A stretch of DNA of 64,000 bases. Source: Chloroflexota bacterium. GTDB lineage: Bacteria > Chloroflexota > Anaerolineae > Promineifilales > Promineifilaceae. The stretch lies in the NCBI GenBank assembly GCA_022616275.1, contig JAKEFB010000036.1, positions 1 through 64,000 on the forward strand. Direction: 5' to 3'. Every line of letters begins with the position of its first letter. The stretch's first letter is position 1. This document shows positions 51,728-59,974 of this stretch, piece after piece. Both the position numbers and the translations under genes were made by a program. Under the pieces are notes generated by a model. It was given only the letters and a program-made list of their open reading frames with translations, ran no database searches and was not told where the DNA came from.

Positions 51728-52582
51728 GTGGACCGCCGCGCAACTTTCTGGGTCTTGAGCCTGCCGCCTTTGCTCTGGCTGGGCCTGTTTTTTGTGGCCC
51801 CGCTGCTGCTCATGGCCGCCTTCAGCTTCCGGCCGGACATGCGCGGCGACTTCCTGGCCTGGTACACGCCCACGCTGGACCAATATGCGATAGTGGCGAA
51901 GACCGGCAGCTACGGCCGGTTGCTGGGTATCTCCACGCTCATCGCCCTGGTCGTCGCCCTCAGCGCCACGCTGCTGGCCTATCCCGTCGCCTATTACCTG
52001 GCTTTCCGGGCTGGTGTCCGGGCTGGCTTTTACCTGGTCCTGTTGCTCGTCCCCTTCTGGACCAGTTACCTGCTGCGGATCATGGCCTGGAAAATGATGC
52101 TCGGCTCGGAAGGGGTTATCAACTCCTTTTTGCAGTACACCGGCTTGAGCCAGGAACCCATCCGGCTACTCTTTTACAACCGCGGCGCGGTCATTGTCAC
52201 CCTCGTCTACGTCTGGATTCCCTTTGCTGCCCTGCCCATCCTGGCCGCCCTGCAGCGCATTGAACCAGCGCTGTCCGAGGCCGCGGCCGACCTGGGGGCT
52301 ACCCCCTGGCGCCAGTTCCGGCGGGTCATCTTTCCCCTCAGCCTGCCCGGGGTCTTGGCCGCCTTCTTTATGGTCTTCATCCCCACCGTCGGCGAGTACG
52401 TCACTCCCATGCTGGTTGGTGGCAGCCGGGGCAGCCTGTACGGCAACATCATCCAGGAATTCTTTACCAAGGCCGTCAACTGGCCCCTGGGCGCGGCGTT
52501 GTCCATGATCATGTTGCTGGCCACGCTGATCCTCGTCATCGCGGCCGTGCGCCTGGTGGATTTACGGCGGTTGATCGAATGA
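51728..52582 (+). CDS. potB: ABC transporter permease, PotB type
   Basis: This 284-residue inner-membrane protein has six helices and starts at GTG 51728. The EAA loop that contacts the ATPase is 'LSEAAADLGATPWRQFRRVI'. 'IPTVGEYVTPMLVGGSRGSL' is typical of PotB. The 3' end overlaps the next permease gene by four bases (ATGA), so the two are translationally coupled. GAGGACTGA word repeats at 51675-51720 separate it from potD. Confidence 0.87.
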   Translation: MDRRATFWVLSLPPLLWLGLFFVAPLLLMAAFSFRPDMRGDFLAWYTPTLDQYAIVAKTGSYGRLLGISTLIALVVALSATLLAYPVAYYLAFRAGVRAGFYLVLLLVPFWTSYLLRIMAWKMMLGSEGVINSFLQYTGLSQEPIRLLFYNRGAVIVTLVYVWIPFAALPILAALQRIEPALSEAAADLGATPWRQFRRVIFPLSLPGVLAAFFMVFIPTVGEYVTPMLVGGSRGSLYGNIIQEFFTKAVNWPLGAALSMIMLLATLILVIAAVRLVDLRRLIE

Positions 52583-53415
52583 ACAACGCCCCGACTGCCC
52601 CGGCTCGCTCCCTTTGGCGCCCGCCCCGTCCCTTGCCCCCGCGACGTCCCTTAGGCCCGCCGCTGGGCGCTTATTACCTGGGGCTGCTCATCCTGTTGTA
52701 CCTCCCCCTGGCTGTCCTGTTCCTCTTTTCCATTAACGCCAACACCTCCCTTTCCTTTCCCTTACAGGGGTTGTCCCTCAACTGGTATCGCCAGCTCTTT
52801 GAATTGGAGGCCCTCCTCCGGTCGGCGCGCAACAGCCTGGTCGTCGCCGCTGGCAGTAGCCTGGTGGCCACCTTCCTGGGCGCCACCGTCGCCATCCTCG
52901 TCGTCCGCTACCACTTCCGGGCCAGGAATTTCTTGCTGGCCCTGGCCGTCCTGCCGCTGATCGTGCCCTTCATCGTCCTGGCCGTGGCCTTATTGCTCCT
53001 CTTCGCCGCCTTCAGCGTGGACCGTTCCTTGTGGACCGTGGGCATCGCCCACACCGTCGTCGCTCTGCCCTATACCTTGCTCATCATCATGGCCCGGCTG
53101 GCCGGCTTTGACGCCGCCATTGAAGAGGCGGCCATGGACCTGGGAGCCAACTACCCGACGACCTTGCGCCGTATCGTGTTGCCTCTCATCGCCCCGGCCA
53201 TGGTCTCCGCCTGGCTGACCGCCTTTACCGTTTCCTTCGACGAATTCGCCCTGGCCCTCTTCCTGGCCGGCACTGAGCCAACCTTCCCCGTCTACCTCTT
53301 CAGCCAGCTCCGCTTCGCCAACCGCCTGCCGGTGCTCATCGCCCTGGCCGTCCTGCTGATGATCGGTACCCTCACCCTCGTCTTTATTGCCGAACGTATC
53401 CGCCGAACAGAATGA
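52579..53415 (+). CDS. potC: ABC transporter permease, PotC type
   Basis: This 278-residue protein has six membrane helices after a Pro-rich N-terminus. The EAA loop is 'IEEAAMDLGANYPTTLRRIV', and 'AFTVSFDEFALALFLAGTEP' is characteristic of PotC. It pairs with the preceding permease. No PotA-like ATPase gene is found upstream or downstream in this window, so the ATPase must be encoded elsewhere or shared with another importer. Confidence 0.87.
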   Translation: MNNAPTAPARSLWRPPRPLPPRRPLGPPLGAYYLGLLILLYLPLAVLFLFSINANTSLSFPLQGLSLNWYRQLFELEALLRSARNSLVVAAGSSLVATFLGATVAILVVRYHFRARNFLLALAVLPLIVPFIVLAVALLLLFAAFSVDRSLWTVGIAHTVVALPYTLLIIMARLAGFDAAIEEAAMDLGANYPTTLRRIVLPLIAPAMVSAWLTAFTVSFDEFALALFLAGTEPTFPVYLFSQLRFANRLPVLIALAVLLMIGTLTLVFIAERIRRTE

Positions 53416-53454
53416 GACATGGATTTTGCTGCTAGGGTTTTATCGCGAATAACG

Positions 53455-53545
53455 CGAATTTAGCGAATGACTCGGATGTAGCCCAGGCATTCCCTGACGA
53501 CAATGCAGTCAACGACGCCTTGCGACTCGTATTGCAAATGGCGCG
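53455..53545 (+). pseudogene. Possible fragment of a small antitoxin-like gene
   Basis: A short frame without a start codon reads 'DSDVAQAFPDDNAVNDALRL' and then 'VLQMARIPHKVS', ending in TAA. The pattern resembles C-termini of CopG/BrnA-like small proteins, but the similarity is weak. I cannot exclude chance. Confidence 0.25.
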
Positions 53546-53865
53546 TATTCCTCACAAAGTTAGTTAACGCGTTAGCGCCGGCCCGCCGGCCGGGCTGCGG
53601 GCCATCGCCTGCGCCCTGGCCATGTGGAAGCGGGCGATACGTCTGCTCCAAAATCTAAAATCCAAAATCCAAAATCCTTCGGACTGATGTCCGTCAGGAC
53701 GAAGTCTAAAATCCCTTCATTCGCCCATTCGCGCTATTCGCGATAATCTTCCCAAAATTGGGTGTTATAAATTGGAGCCTTCCTCCGACATACTTCTTAG
53801 GAAGGACAAACGGTTCAAGCCATTTGGCGGTTGCCTGCCGCGGCGGGCGCCCCAGGAGACTGTGC
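53546..53865. other. Intergenic region with AAAATCC and ATTCGCG words
   Basis: CAAAATCTAAAATCC words occur at about 53648-53678 and TCTAAAATCCC at 53704. A hairpin formed by CTTCG...CGAAG (around 53677-53704) lies between them, and ATTCGCGCTATTCGCG words follow at 53727-53742. No gene is seen. AGGAGA at 53854 serves as the ribosome binding site for the sigma factor at 53866. Confidence 0.4.
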
Positions 53866-54462
53866 ATGTTGGCAACGTTGTTGCAAATCGCCATGGAACC
53901 GGCCTCAAAGCCGGTCAATATTGATAGCGACGGCGCGTTAGCCCGGCAGGCGGCCAAAAATCCGCAGGCCTTCTCCGAGCTATACGAGCGTCATGTCAAC
54001 CGTATTTATCGTTATGTGCTGGCCCGTGTCGGCGATGTCCAGGATGCCCAGGACGTGACTTCACAGACCCTCTTAACTGCCCTGGAGCAGTTGCCGCGCT
54101 ATCGCGGCCAGGGCGTTTTTGTGGCCTGGCTCATGGGCATCGCCCGGCACAAAGTCATAGATTACTACCGGCAGCGCCGGCCGGCATTAGACCTAGAAGA
54201 AATAGAGGATCTGCCCGGCAGCAACGAAGATACCGGCGACATTGTAGACCAGCAACTGGCTCTGGAAGCCATCGCCCGCAAGCTGAAAGTCATTGCCCCC
54301 GACCGGGCTGAGGCGCTATCGCTCCGCCTTTTTGGTGGATTAGAAGTAGCCGAAATCGCCGAGGTCATGGGTAAGAACGAAGCGGCCGTACGCATGCTGG
54401 TCTTTCGCGGCCTGCGCGATTTGCAGGCCCAGTTGGATCCCGGGCAGGAGGAATTGCGATGA
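53866..54462 (+). CDS. ECF sigma factor
   Basis: This is a 198-residue sigma factor. The ATG at 53866 is chosen because AGGAGA lies six bases upstream; an ATG at 53893 is an alternative. Region 2 reads 'FSELYERHVNRIYRYVLARV' and 'VAWLMGIARHKVIDYYRQRR'. Region 4 reads 'EALSLRLFGGLEVAEIAEVM' and 'AAVRMLVFRGLRDLQAQL'. The stop overlaps the ATG of the next gene (ATGA), a common layout for a sigma and its regulator. Confidence 0.88.
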   Translation: MLATLLQIAMEPASKPVNIDSDGALARQAAKNPQAFSELYERHVNRIYRYVLARVGDVQDAQDVTSQTLLTALEQLPRYRGQGVFVAWLMGIARHKVIDYYRQRRPALDLEEIEDLPGSNEDTGDIVDQQLALEAIARKLKVIAPDRAEALSLRLFGGLEVAEIAEVMGKNEAAVRMLVFRGLRDLQAQLDPGQEELR

Positions 54463-56429
54463 GCGACAAAGAACAGAACCTGGCCGATAGCTTGGATGCG
54501 TTCTTGACAGCCAAGATGCGGGGCGCGAGCGAACCGGCCCCGGCCGACCTGCCCGAAGCTGAGGCCCGGCTGGCAGCCATGTTACTGGAAGTAGCCCAGG
54601 CTACCGAACCGGATCCTGAGTTCCGGGCAGCGTTGGACGCCCAACTCTATCGGGCCGCCCGGCAGGCGACCGCCTCACGACCTGAACCGATGTCCTTCCG
54701 CGAAAAAATGACATCTTTACAAGGTTGGAGGTTTTTAGACATGAAACGCTTTGTTGGCATATTTGCCGCAGCGGCGGCTATCGTCGCTGTGGCCCTATTC
54801 GGATACTTTATCTGGTCGAACCTTCCTGGGAACCAGGAAGGCCCGATCATTGCCGGCCCGGTGGAAACGCCAACGGGTGAGACACCGCCCGGGACTATCG
54901 AAACGCCTGTAACCGGCGAGCCGCCGGCTCTGGCCGCGCTCCCTCCGCTGCAAGGCCCCCAGGCCGCCGGCGGCTTTGGTGGCGCTGGCGGTGGAGGTGG
55001 TGATGGCGCGCCTCCCGTTACCGAAGCCGGAACAGATATTACTATCTTTGAGCCGGTTGACGTCTTCTCCGGGACTGAATTCACCCTGGGAACAACGCTG
55101 CCCACCGAGCCGGCCAGCGCCCTCGTCCAACAGGAACCCGTGCCGCCCATCGTGGACGCAGCCACGGCCCGCGAGATCGCCAACCGCTTTGGCTTCACCG
55201 GCCCGCTATACACCAATCCGCCCTATGAGCCCCCGCCGGGCGAGCCTGCGCCTGAGATCATCCCCACGTATATGGCTTTCAATGGCCGGGAGGTGGTCCA
55301 GATGGACTCGTTCCTGATTTACTACAGCAACCCGGCCATCACCCCGGACCAGGCTGCCTCGCTGCCTTTTGAGCAGGCTGCTCCGATTGCCGAGAACTTT
55401 CTGCGCGAGCGTGGCCTGCTGACCTTTGCCTACGAGATGCGGCCGGGCTTTAGCCCCGGCGAGGTGCTCTTTTACCGCTTGATTGACGGCCGCCCGGTCA
55501 ACGAAAGTGAAATCTACGTCGGCGTCACCGCTGGCGGCGTCTACTTCCTGAGCTACAACGCCCGTCCCGTCACCGAAGACCTGGGTATCTACCCGCTCCG
55601 CTCGGCCGAAGCCGCCTGGCAGCAACTCCTGGCTGGTGTGGTTGCCCAGCAAATTCCCTGGACGGTGATGCCCAATCAGGCCAATCAGCCAGTCGAGGAA
55701 CCGCTGCCAATTAAGAGCTGGGCCCGCAGCTTCACCCCCGGCGCAGAGGCCCACTTCTACACCTGGCCCGGTGTCCTGATCGCCGTTGAGCCCGGCGGCG
55801 TACCGCGCATCGAGACCTACCCCCTGGCTATCCAGGCTGACGACGATACGCTGCGAGCTATTGGCCAGAACCCCGGCCATCCCTACCACTTCTGGGGTAC
55901 GGTTGGGCCGGATGGCCAGACCTTGCAGGTAGCCGGCTACGAGGTATTAGACGAAGCCACGTTCCAGCCCCTTTTCTTGGAAGGCACTATCCAGCGCAGT
56001 GGCGACCAGGTGCTGTTAAATACGGCTACTGGCGAGACGTACCTGCTCCCCGACGCGCCGGCCGACTTGCCTGACGGGCTGGCGGTGGACGTCTTTGGCC
56101 CGACCACCCGCGACGCCGGCCAGGAATACCCGCTGCTGGAGTGGGACAGCATCAACGAAAAGTATATTGGCCCCGAGCCGACCGAAGGACCGGTGATAAT
56201 CGAACCGGCCCCCTACGAGCCTTACATTTACCAACAGGTAACGGCTAACAGCGTTGAGCTGGCTTACTACCTGACTTACGTCCAGGACGAAGAAGCCCTG
56301 GCCGCCGGCCGCTACGCCCCACCGCTCATCCTCTTCCAGCCGGTGTGGAAGTTCACCGCCACCGCCGAAAACGGCGACGAGCTGATCTTCTACGTCCAGG
56401 CCGTCGAAGCCGGGTTTGTCCAGAACTAA
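54459..56429 (+). CDS. Single-pass membrane anti-sigma-like protein with large outer domain
   Basis: This 656-residue protein has a cytoplasmic N-terminus of about 85 residues, one membrane helix ('RFVGIFAAAAAIVAVALFGY', about residues 90-115) and an outer part of about 540 residues. A Pro/Gly-rich spacer is followed by a domain with repeated 'GxxYFLSYNARPV', 'PLPIKSWARSFTPGAEAHFY' and 'YPLLEWDSINEKYI' segments that I do not recognise. The four-base overlap with the sigma gene argues that its N-terminus binds that sigma factor. No ZAS motif is present. Confidence 0.7.
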   Translation: MSDKEQNLADSLDAFLTAKMRGASEPAPADLPEAEARLAAMLLEVAQATEPDPEFRAALDAQLYRAARQATASRPEPMSFREKMTSLQGWRFLDMKRFVGIFAAAAAIVAVALFGYFIWSNLPGNQEGPIIAGPVETPTGETPPGTIETPVTGEPPALAALPPLQGPQAAGGFGGAGGGGGDGAPPVTEAGTDITIFEPVDVFSGTEFTLGTTLPTEPASALVQQEPVPPIVDAATAREIANRFGFTGPLYTNPPYEPPPGEPAPEIIPTYMAFNGREVVQMDSFLIYYSNPAITPDQAASLPFEQAAPIAENFLRERGLLTFAYEMRPGFSPGEVLFYRLIDGRPVNESEIYVGVTAGGVYFLSYNARPVTEDLGIYPLRSAEAAWQQLLAGVVAQQIPWTVMPNQANQPVEEPLPIKSWARSFTPGAEAHFYTWPGVLIAVEPGGVPRIETYPLAIQADDDTLRAIGQNPGHPYHFWGTVGPDGQTLQVAGYEVLDEATFQPLFLEGTIQRSGDQVLLNTATGETYLLPDAPADLPDGLAVDVFGPTTRDAGQEYPLLEWDSINEKYIGPEPTEGPVIIEPAPYEPYIYQQVTANSVELAYYLTYVQDEEALAAGRYAPPLILFQPVWKFTATAENGDELIFYVQAVEAGFVQN

Positions 56430-56448
56430 GCTGGATTAAAGCGTATTA

Positions 56449-56486
56449 GTAATTGGGTAATTGGTAATTACCAATTACCCAATTAC
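56449..56486. terminator. 38-bp perfect palindrome between convergent genes
   Basis: The left arm (GTAATTGGGTAATTGGTAA, 56449-56467) is exactly complementary to the right arm (56468-56486). CTTTTG follows on the plus strand and TACTAATACGC on the other. It covers the stop codon of the minus-strand regulator gene and could stop transcription in both directions. Confidence 0.65.
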
Positions 56487-59400
56487 CTTTTGTACTACCT
56501 CTTCCAACGTCCCCACCTCTTTCCGAGCCGCCTCAAAAGCCACTTCACCCATTTGTTGGCGCAGCCCGGCCGCCAGGTTCGCCGCCGCATCCCGTGTTTT
56601 CTGGGGGCTGGAGGGACGGCTGGCAATCACGGCCAGGAGGGCCGCCGCCTGATCCTGCTGGCCGGCCGCCATTAGCAGCGCGGCTACCTCCACCAGAATT
56701 TCCATTATCACCGGCGTCGCCTCAATGGCCACTGCCGTTGCCAGCGCTTCCCGGTAAGCCACGCTCGCTTCCACGTAAGCGCCCATTGCCCGGCTGGTGT
56801 TGCCCAGGTGGTTGAGCGCGTAGGCAATGCCCGCCCGGTAGCCAATCTCCCGGCAGGCGGCCAGGCTCTGCCGGTACAGGCTTTCAGCCTGGCTGTACGC
56901 CCGGCGGCCGAAAGCCACGTTGCCCAGGTTAGTGAGGGCGTAGGCAAAACCCTTCCGATCGCCAATCTCCTGAAAAACAGCCAGACACTCCGTCAGCTCC
57001 GCTTCGGCCGTGTCGTACTCCCCCACCAGGAAACTGACGTAACCCAGATTGTTCAGCGAATAGGCTACCCCCCGCCGGTCACCGATGTCGTGCTTGATGG
57101 CCACGCTCTTCTGGTACAATTGGCGGGCCTCGGCGTATTCGCCCAGCGCGTCGGCAATGCTGCCCAGGTTGTTCAGGCAGACCGCCACCCCCCGCCGGTC
57201 GCCAATCTCCCGCCGTTGGGCCAGGCTTTCCCGGTAAAAGAGCCGCGCCTCCTGGTACTGGCCCTGGGCAAAAGCCACGTTGCCCAGCCGCAGGAGAACG
57301 TTGCCGGTACCTCGGCTACTGGCCACGCTCCGGCCGCACTCGCGCCACAAGATCAGGCTTTCCTCTTGCCGGCGCCGGGCTTCGCCGTAATCCCCACCCG
57401 CTTCGGCTACCACGCCCAAAATACTGGTGACGCTCGCCACTTCCGGCCAGGCGGCCACCGTCCGCAACAATTCCAGGCTGCGTTCCAGCGCCGCCCGGCC
57501 TTCGTCTAGCCGCGACAACCGCACCAGCAGCCGCCCCTGGCGCGACAGGGCCCGGCCCAGCGCCAGTTGGTTATCTTCCTGGCCTTCCAACAGGGCTACC
57601 ACCTGGCCAAACGCTTCCACCCCTTCTTGAAACCAGCTTCGTATCTCGTAAAAACGGAACAGGCTCTCCAGGCAGCGGTCTACAACGTCAACCCGGCCGG
57701 CGGCAATCGCCCAACGCCAGGCCTGGCGCACGTTTTCAATCTCTTCGCCAATCTCGGCCAGCGCCCTGGCCTGCTCCTCGCCCAGGATTGCCTCTTCCCG
57801 CTCCTGCAAGAAACGGGCGTAATAGTCGCTGTGCTGCTCCCGGACCGCCTCCTGGGCGGCCGGCGGTAGCTCGGCCTGGAACTTTTCGGTGGCGTACTGG
57901 CGCAGCACCTCGGGCGCCAGGTAACGGCCGTCCGGCCCCCGCTGCAACAAGGACTTATCGGCCAGGGCCATGAGCAGCGGCGGGGAAGCGCCGGTCACGG
58001 CCACGGCCGCCGCCACCACAAAGCCACCGCGAAACACAGACAACTGCCGGAAAGCGGCCCGCTCCTCCTCCGCCAACAACTCCCAGGAGTGCTCAAAGAC
58101 GGCCCGCAGGCTGCGATGCCGCTCCGGCAGGTTGCGCAGGGAAGTAGCCAGAAAATCCAGGCTCTGCTCAATCTGGCCGGCAATCTCCTGACAGGATAGC
58201 ACCCGCACCCAGGTCGAGGCCAGCTCTACCCCCAGGGGCATGCCGCCGACCAGCCGGCAAATCTGGGCCACGTATGGCTTTTCCTCCTCGGATAGCAAGA
58301 AATTGCGCTGCACCTGGCTGGCCCGCTGGACAAACAACTGCACGGCGCTGCTCTTCTCCACGTCCCTGATCTCCCCATTGGGACAGCTCAGGCCGGCAAT
58401 TTCCAGTAACCACTCTTCCATCAAGTTAAGCCGTTCCTGCGAAGTGACCAGCAGTTTCACCCCCGGCGCGCTCTGCAAAATGTTGGCCAGCAGGTCCACG
58501 CCCGCCAGCAAATGCTCAAAATTGTCCAGCACCAGCAGCAGTTCCTTCTGGCGCAGATAGTCCAACAGTTGGGCCTTCGGCTCCGGGCCGTCGGCGTAAA
58601 AGGAGAAGCGCAGAGCGTCGGCTACGTGTGTTGCCAGGTAATCGGCCGCATTGGCTGGTCCCAAAGGCACAAAACACACCCCGTGGGCGAACCGGCCGGC
58701 CTGGCGAATGGCCGCCTCGATGGCCAGCCGCGTTTTGCCGATGCCGCCTGGCCCTACCAGCGTCAGCAACCGGCACTCAGGCCGGCCAAGCAACTGGTTA
58801 ATTTCGGCCAGTTCCATTTCCCGGCCGACAAAGGGCGTCGTCTGAGCGGGGATGGTATAGCGGATTTGTGGCGGGCCGGCCGCTGCCTTCTCCTGTCCCT
58901 TTTCGCCGCCGGGGACCACTTCGCCGGCCAGAATACGCTCATACAGGGCCACCGTTTCTGGTTGGGGTGTTGCTCCCATCTCTTCCCGGAGGATGCGCGC
59001 GCATTCCTGGTACTGGCGCAACGCCGCCGCCCGCTGGTTGCTACGCGCGTACCATTCCATCAGCGCCCGGTGGGCCGCCTCGTCCAGCCGGTCCAACGCC
59101 AGCCAGCGCCGGGTGGCCTCGATGGCTTCGTCGCTACGGCCCTGCTGGCCGTAATAGCGGGCTACCTTCTGCAACGCCCCGGCCAGCGCCCGGCGCAGCC
59201 CCTCGGCCTGGAACAACTGCCAGTCGTCAAAGTCAGGGCTATCGGCCAGCGTAAAGCCTTCCAGGAACTCCCCCCGGACCAGGCCAACGGCCTCGTTGAG
59301 CGCCGGCAGGCAATGGCGGCAGGCGGCCATTGCCTCTCCTTCGTGCCGGTCACAAGGAGCCAGCAGCGCCCGGAAGTGGTCCACATCCACCCACAACCGC

Positions 59401-59690
59401 TCGCCGGCCTCCAGGTTGTCGTTCAGCCCGACCACAGCCCGGTCGGCCGCCAGCCATTGCTTGCCGATAGCCTTATTCAAGGCCGCCAGCGTACGTCGCA
59501 GCGCCGTATAGGCCCGCACCTGGTCCGATTCCGGCCACAGCAACGCAGCCACGGTGGTTCGCGGCTGCGCCTGGCCCGTTACCGCCAGGTAAGCCAGCAG
59601 CGCAATCGCCTTCCTTGTATCCACCTCAATGGGCACGCCGTCTACCTCGATGAGCGGCGGGCCAAGCAAACGGACGGTCAGTGTGGCCAA
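56475..59690 (-). CDS. AfsR/SARP-like regulator: BTAD, NTPase and TPR domains
   Basis: This is a 1071-residue STAND regulator. The N-terminal winged helix and BTAD domain (about residues 1-255) are SARP-type ('LLGPPLIEVDGVPIEVDTRK', 'DEAAHRALMEWYARSNQRAA'). The NTPase domain has Walker A 'LVGPGGIGKTRLAIEA' (about 313) and Walker B 'LLLVLDNFEHLL'. The C-terminal third is TPR repeats of the type 'GNVAFAQGQYQEARLFYRES'. Such proteins activate transcription by binding direct repeats spaced by one helix turn. Four such repeats lie upstream of its start, next to a -10 box facing the peptidase genes. Confidence 0.9.
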   Translation of the reverse strand: MATLTVRLLGPPLIEVDGVPIEVDTRKAIALLAYLAVTGQAQPRTTVAALLWPESDQVRAYTALRRTLAALNKAIGKQWLAADRAVVGLNDNLEAGERLWVDVDHFRALLAPCDRHEGEAMAACRHCLPALNEAVGLVRGEFLEGFTLADSPDFDDWQLFQAEGLRRALAGALQKVARYYGQQGRSDEAIEATRRWLALDRLDEAAHRALMEWYARSNQRAAALRQYQECARILREEMGATPQPETVALYERILAGEVVPGGEKGQEKAAAGPPQIRYTIPAQTTPFVGREMELAEINQLLGRPECRLLTLVGPGGIGKTRLAIEAAIRQAGRFAHGVCFVPLGPANAADYLATHVADALRFSFYADGPEPKAQLLDYLRQKELLLVLDNFEHLLAGVDLLANILQSAPGVKLLVTSQERLNLMEEWLLEIAGLSCPNGEIRDVEKSSAVQLFVQRASQVQRNFLLSEEEKPYVAQICRLVGGMPLGVELASTWVRVLSCQEIAGQIEQSLDFLATSLRNLPERHRSLRAVFEHSWELLAEEERAAFRQLSVFRGGFVVAAAVAVTGASPPLLMALADKSLLQRGPDGRYLAPEVLRQYATEKFQAELPPAAQEAVREQHSDYYARFLQEREEAILGEEQARALAEIGEEIENVRQAWRWAIAAGRVDVVDRCLESLFRFYEIRSWFQEGVEAFGQVVALLEGQEDNQLALGRALSRQGRLLVRLSRLDEGRAALERSLELLRTVAAWPEVASVTSILGVVAEAGGDYGEARRRQEESLILWRECGRSVASSRGTGNVLLRLGNVAFAQGQYQEARLFYRESLAQRREIGDRRGVAVCLNNLGSIADALGEYAEARQLYQKSVAIKHDIGDRRGVAYSLNNLGYVSFLVGEYDTAEAELTECLAVFQEIGDRKGFAYALTNLGNVAFGRRAYSQAESLYRQSLAACREIGYRAGIAYALNHLGNTSRAMGAYVEASVAYREALATAVAIEATPVIMEILVEVAALLMAAGQQDQAAALLAVIASRPSSPQKTRDAAANLAAGLRQQMGEVAFEAARKEVGTLEEVVQKVIG

Positions 59691-59756
59691 CGGATCCCTC
59701 TATTCGGGCACAAATCCATCGTGCCCTCCCTGAATTTTACCTGAAAAAGCCGCCAC

Positions 59757-59812
59757 CGTAACGCTTTCGTAACGCTAACCGTAGCGCTCCCGTAGCGCCC
59801 AACCCTTATCAT
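59757..59812 (+). promoter_or_regulatory. Four 11-bp-phased direct repeats plus -10 box (SARP-type operator)
   Basis: CGTAACGCT occurs at 59757 and 59768, CGTAGCGCT at 59780 and CGTAGCGCC at 59791, giving spacings of 11, 12 and 11 bp. The last repeat ends seven bases before TATCAT (59807-59812). SARP regulators bind such repeats just upstream of a -10 box lacking a good -35. The promoter points toward the S8 and M4 peptidase genes. Confidence 0.7.
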
Positions 59813-59889
59813 GGACAGTGAAAGGCAAGCAAGAGGAATGGACGAGTCTGCGAGTTTGCAACTCTGCAAGTTTGCAAGGGCAGGTGGTA

Positions 59890-59968
59890 AATTCACTCAT
59901 TGCTCATTGCTCGTAGTTGGCCTTGCCAACTGCACTCATTGCTCATTACTCATCACTCATTAGGAGGC
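59890..59968. repeat. CTCATTGCT word repeat with nested TTGGCCTTGCCAA hairpin
   Basis: Tandem CTCATTGCT/CTCATCACT words flank the hairpin AGTTGGC, CTT, GCCAACT (59915-59931). This is a near twin of the element at 35880-35945. It lies in the leader of the S8 peptidase gene. Confidence 0.65.
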
Positions 59969-59974
59969 AAAGAA

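Noticed and set aside
53460-53651. Minus-strand 63-codon gene
   Set aside because: It spans word-repeat DNA and GC-rich palindromes, lacks a ribosome binding site, and matches nothing I recognise.
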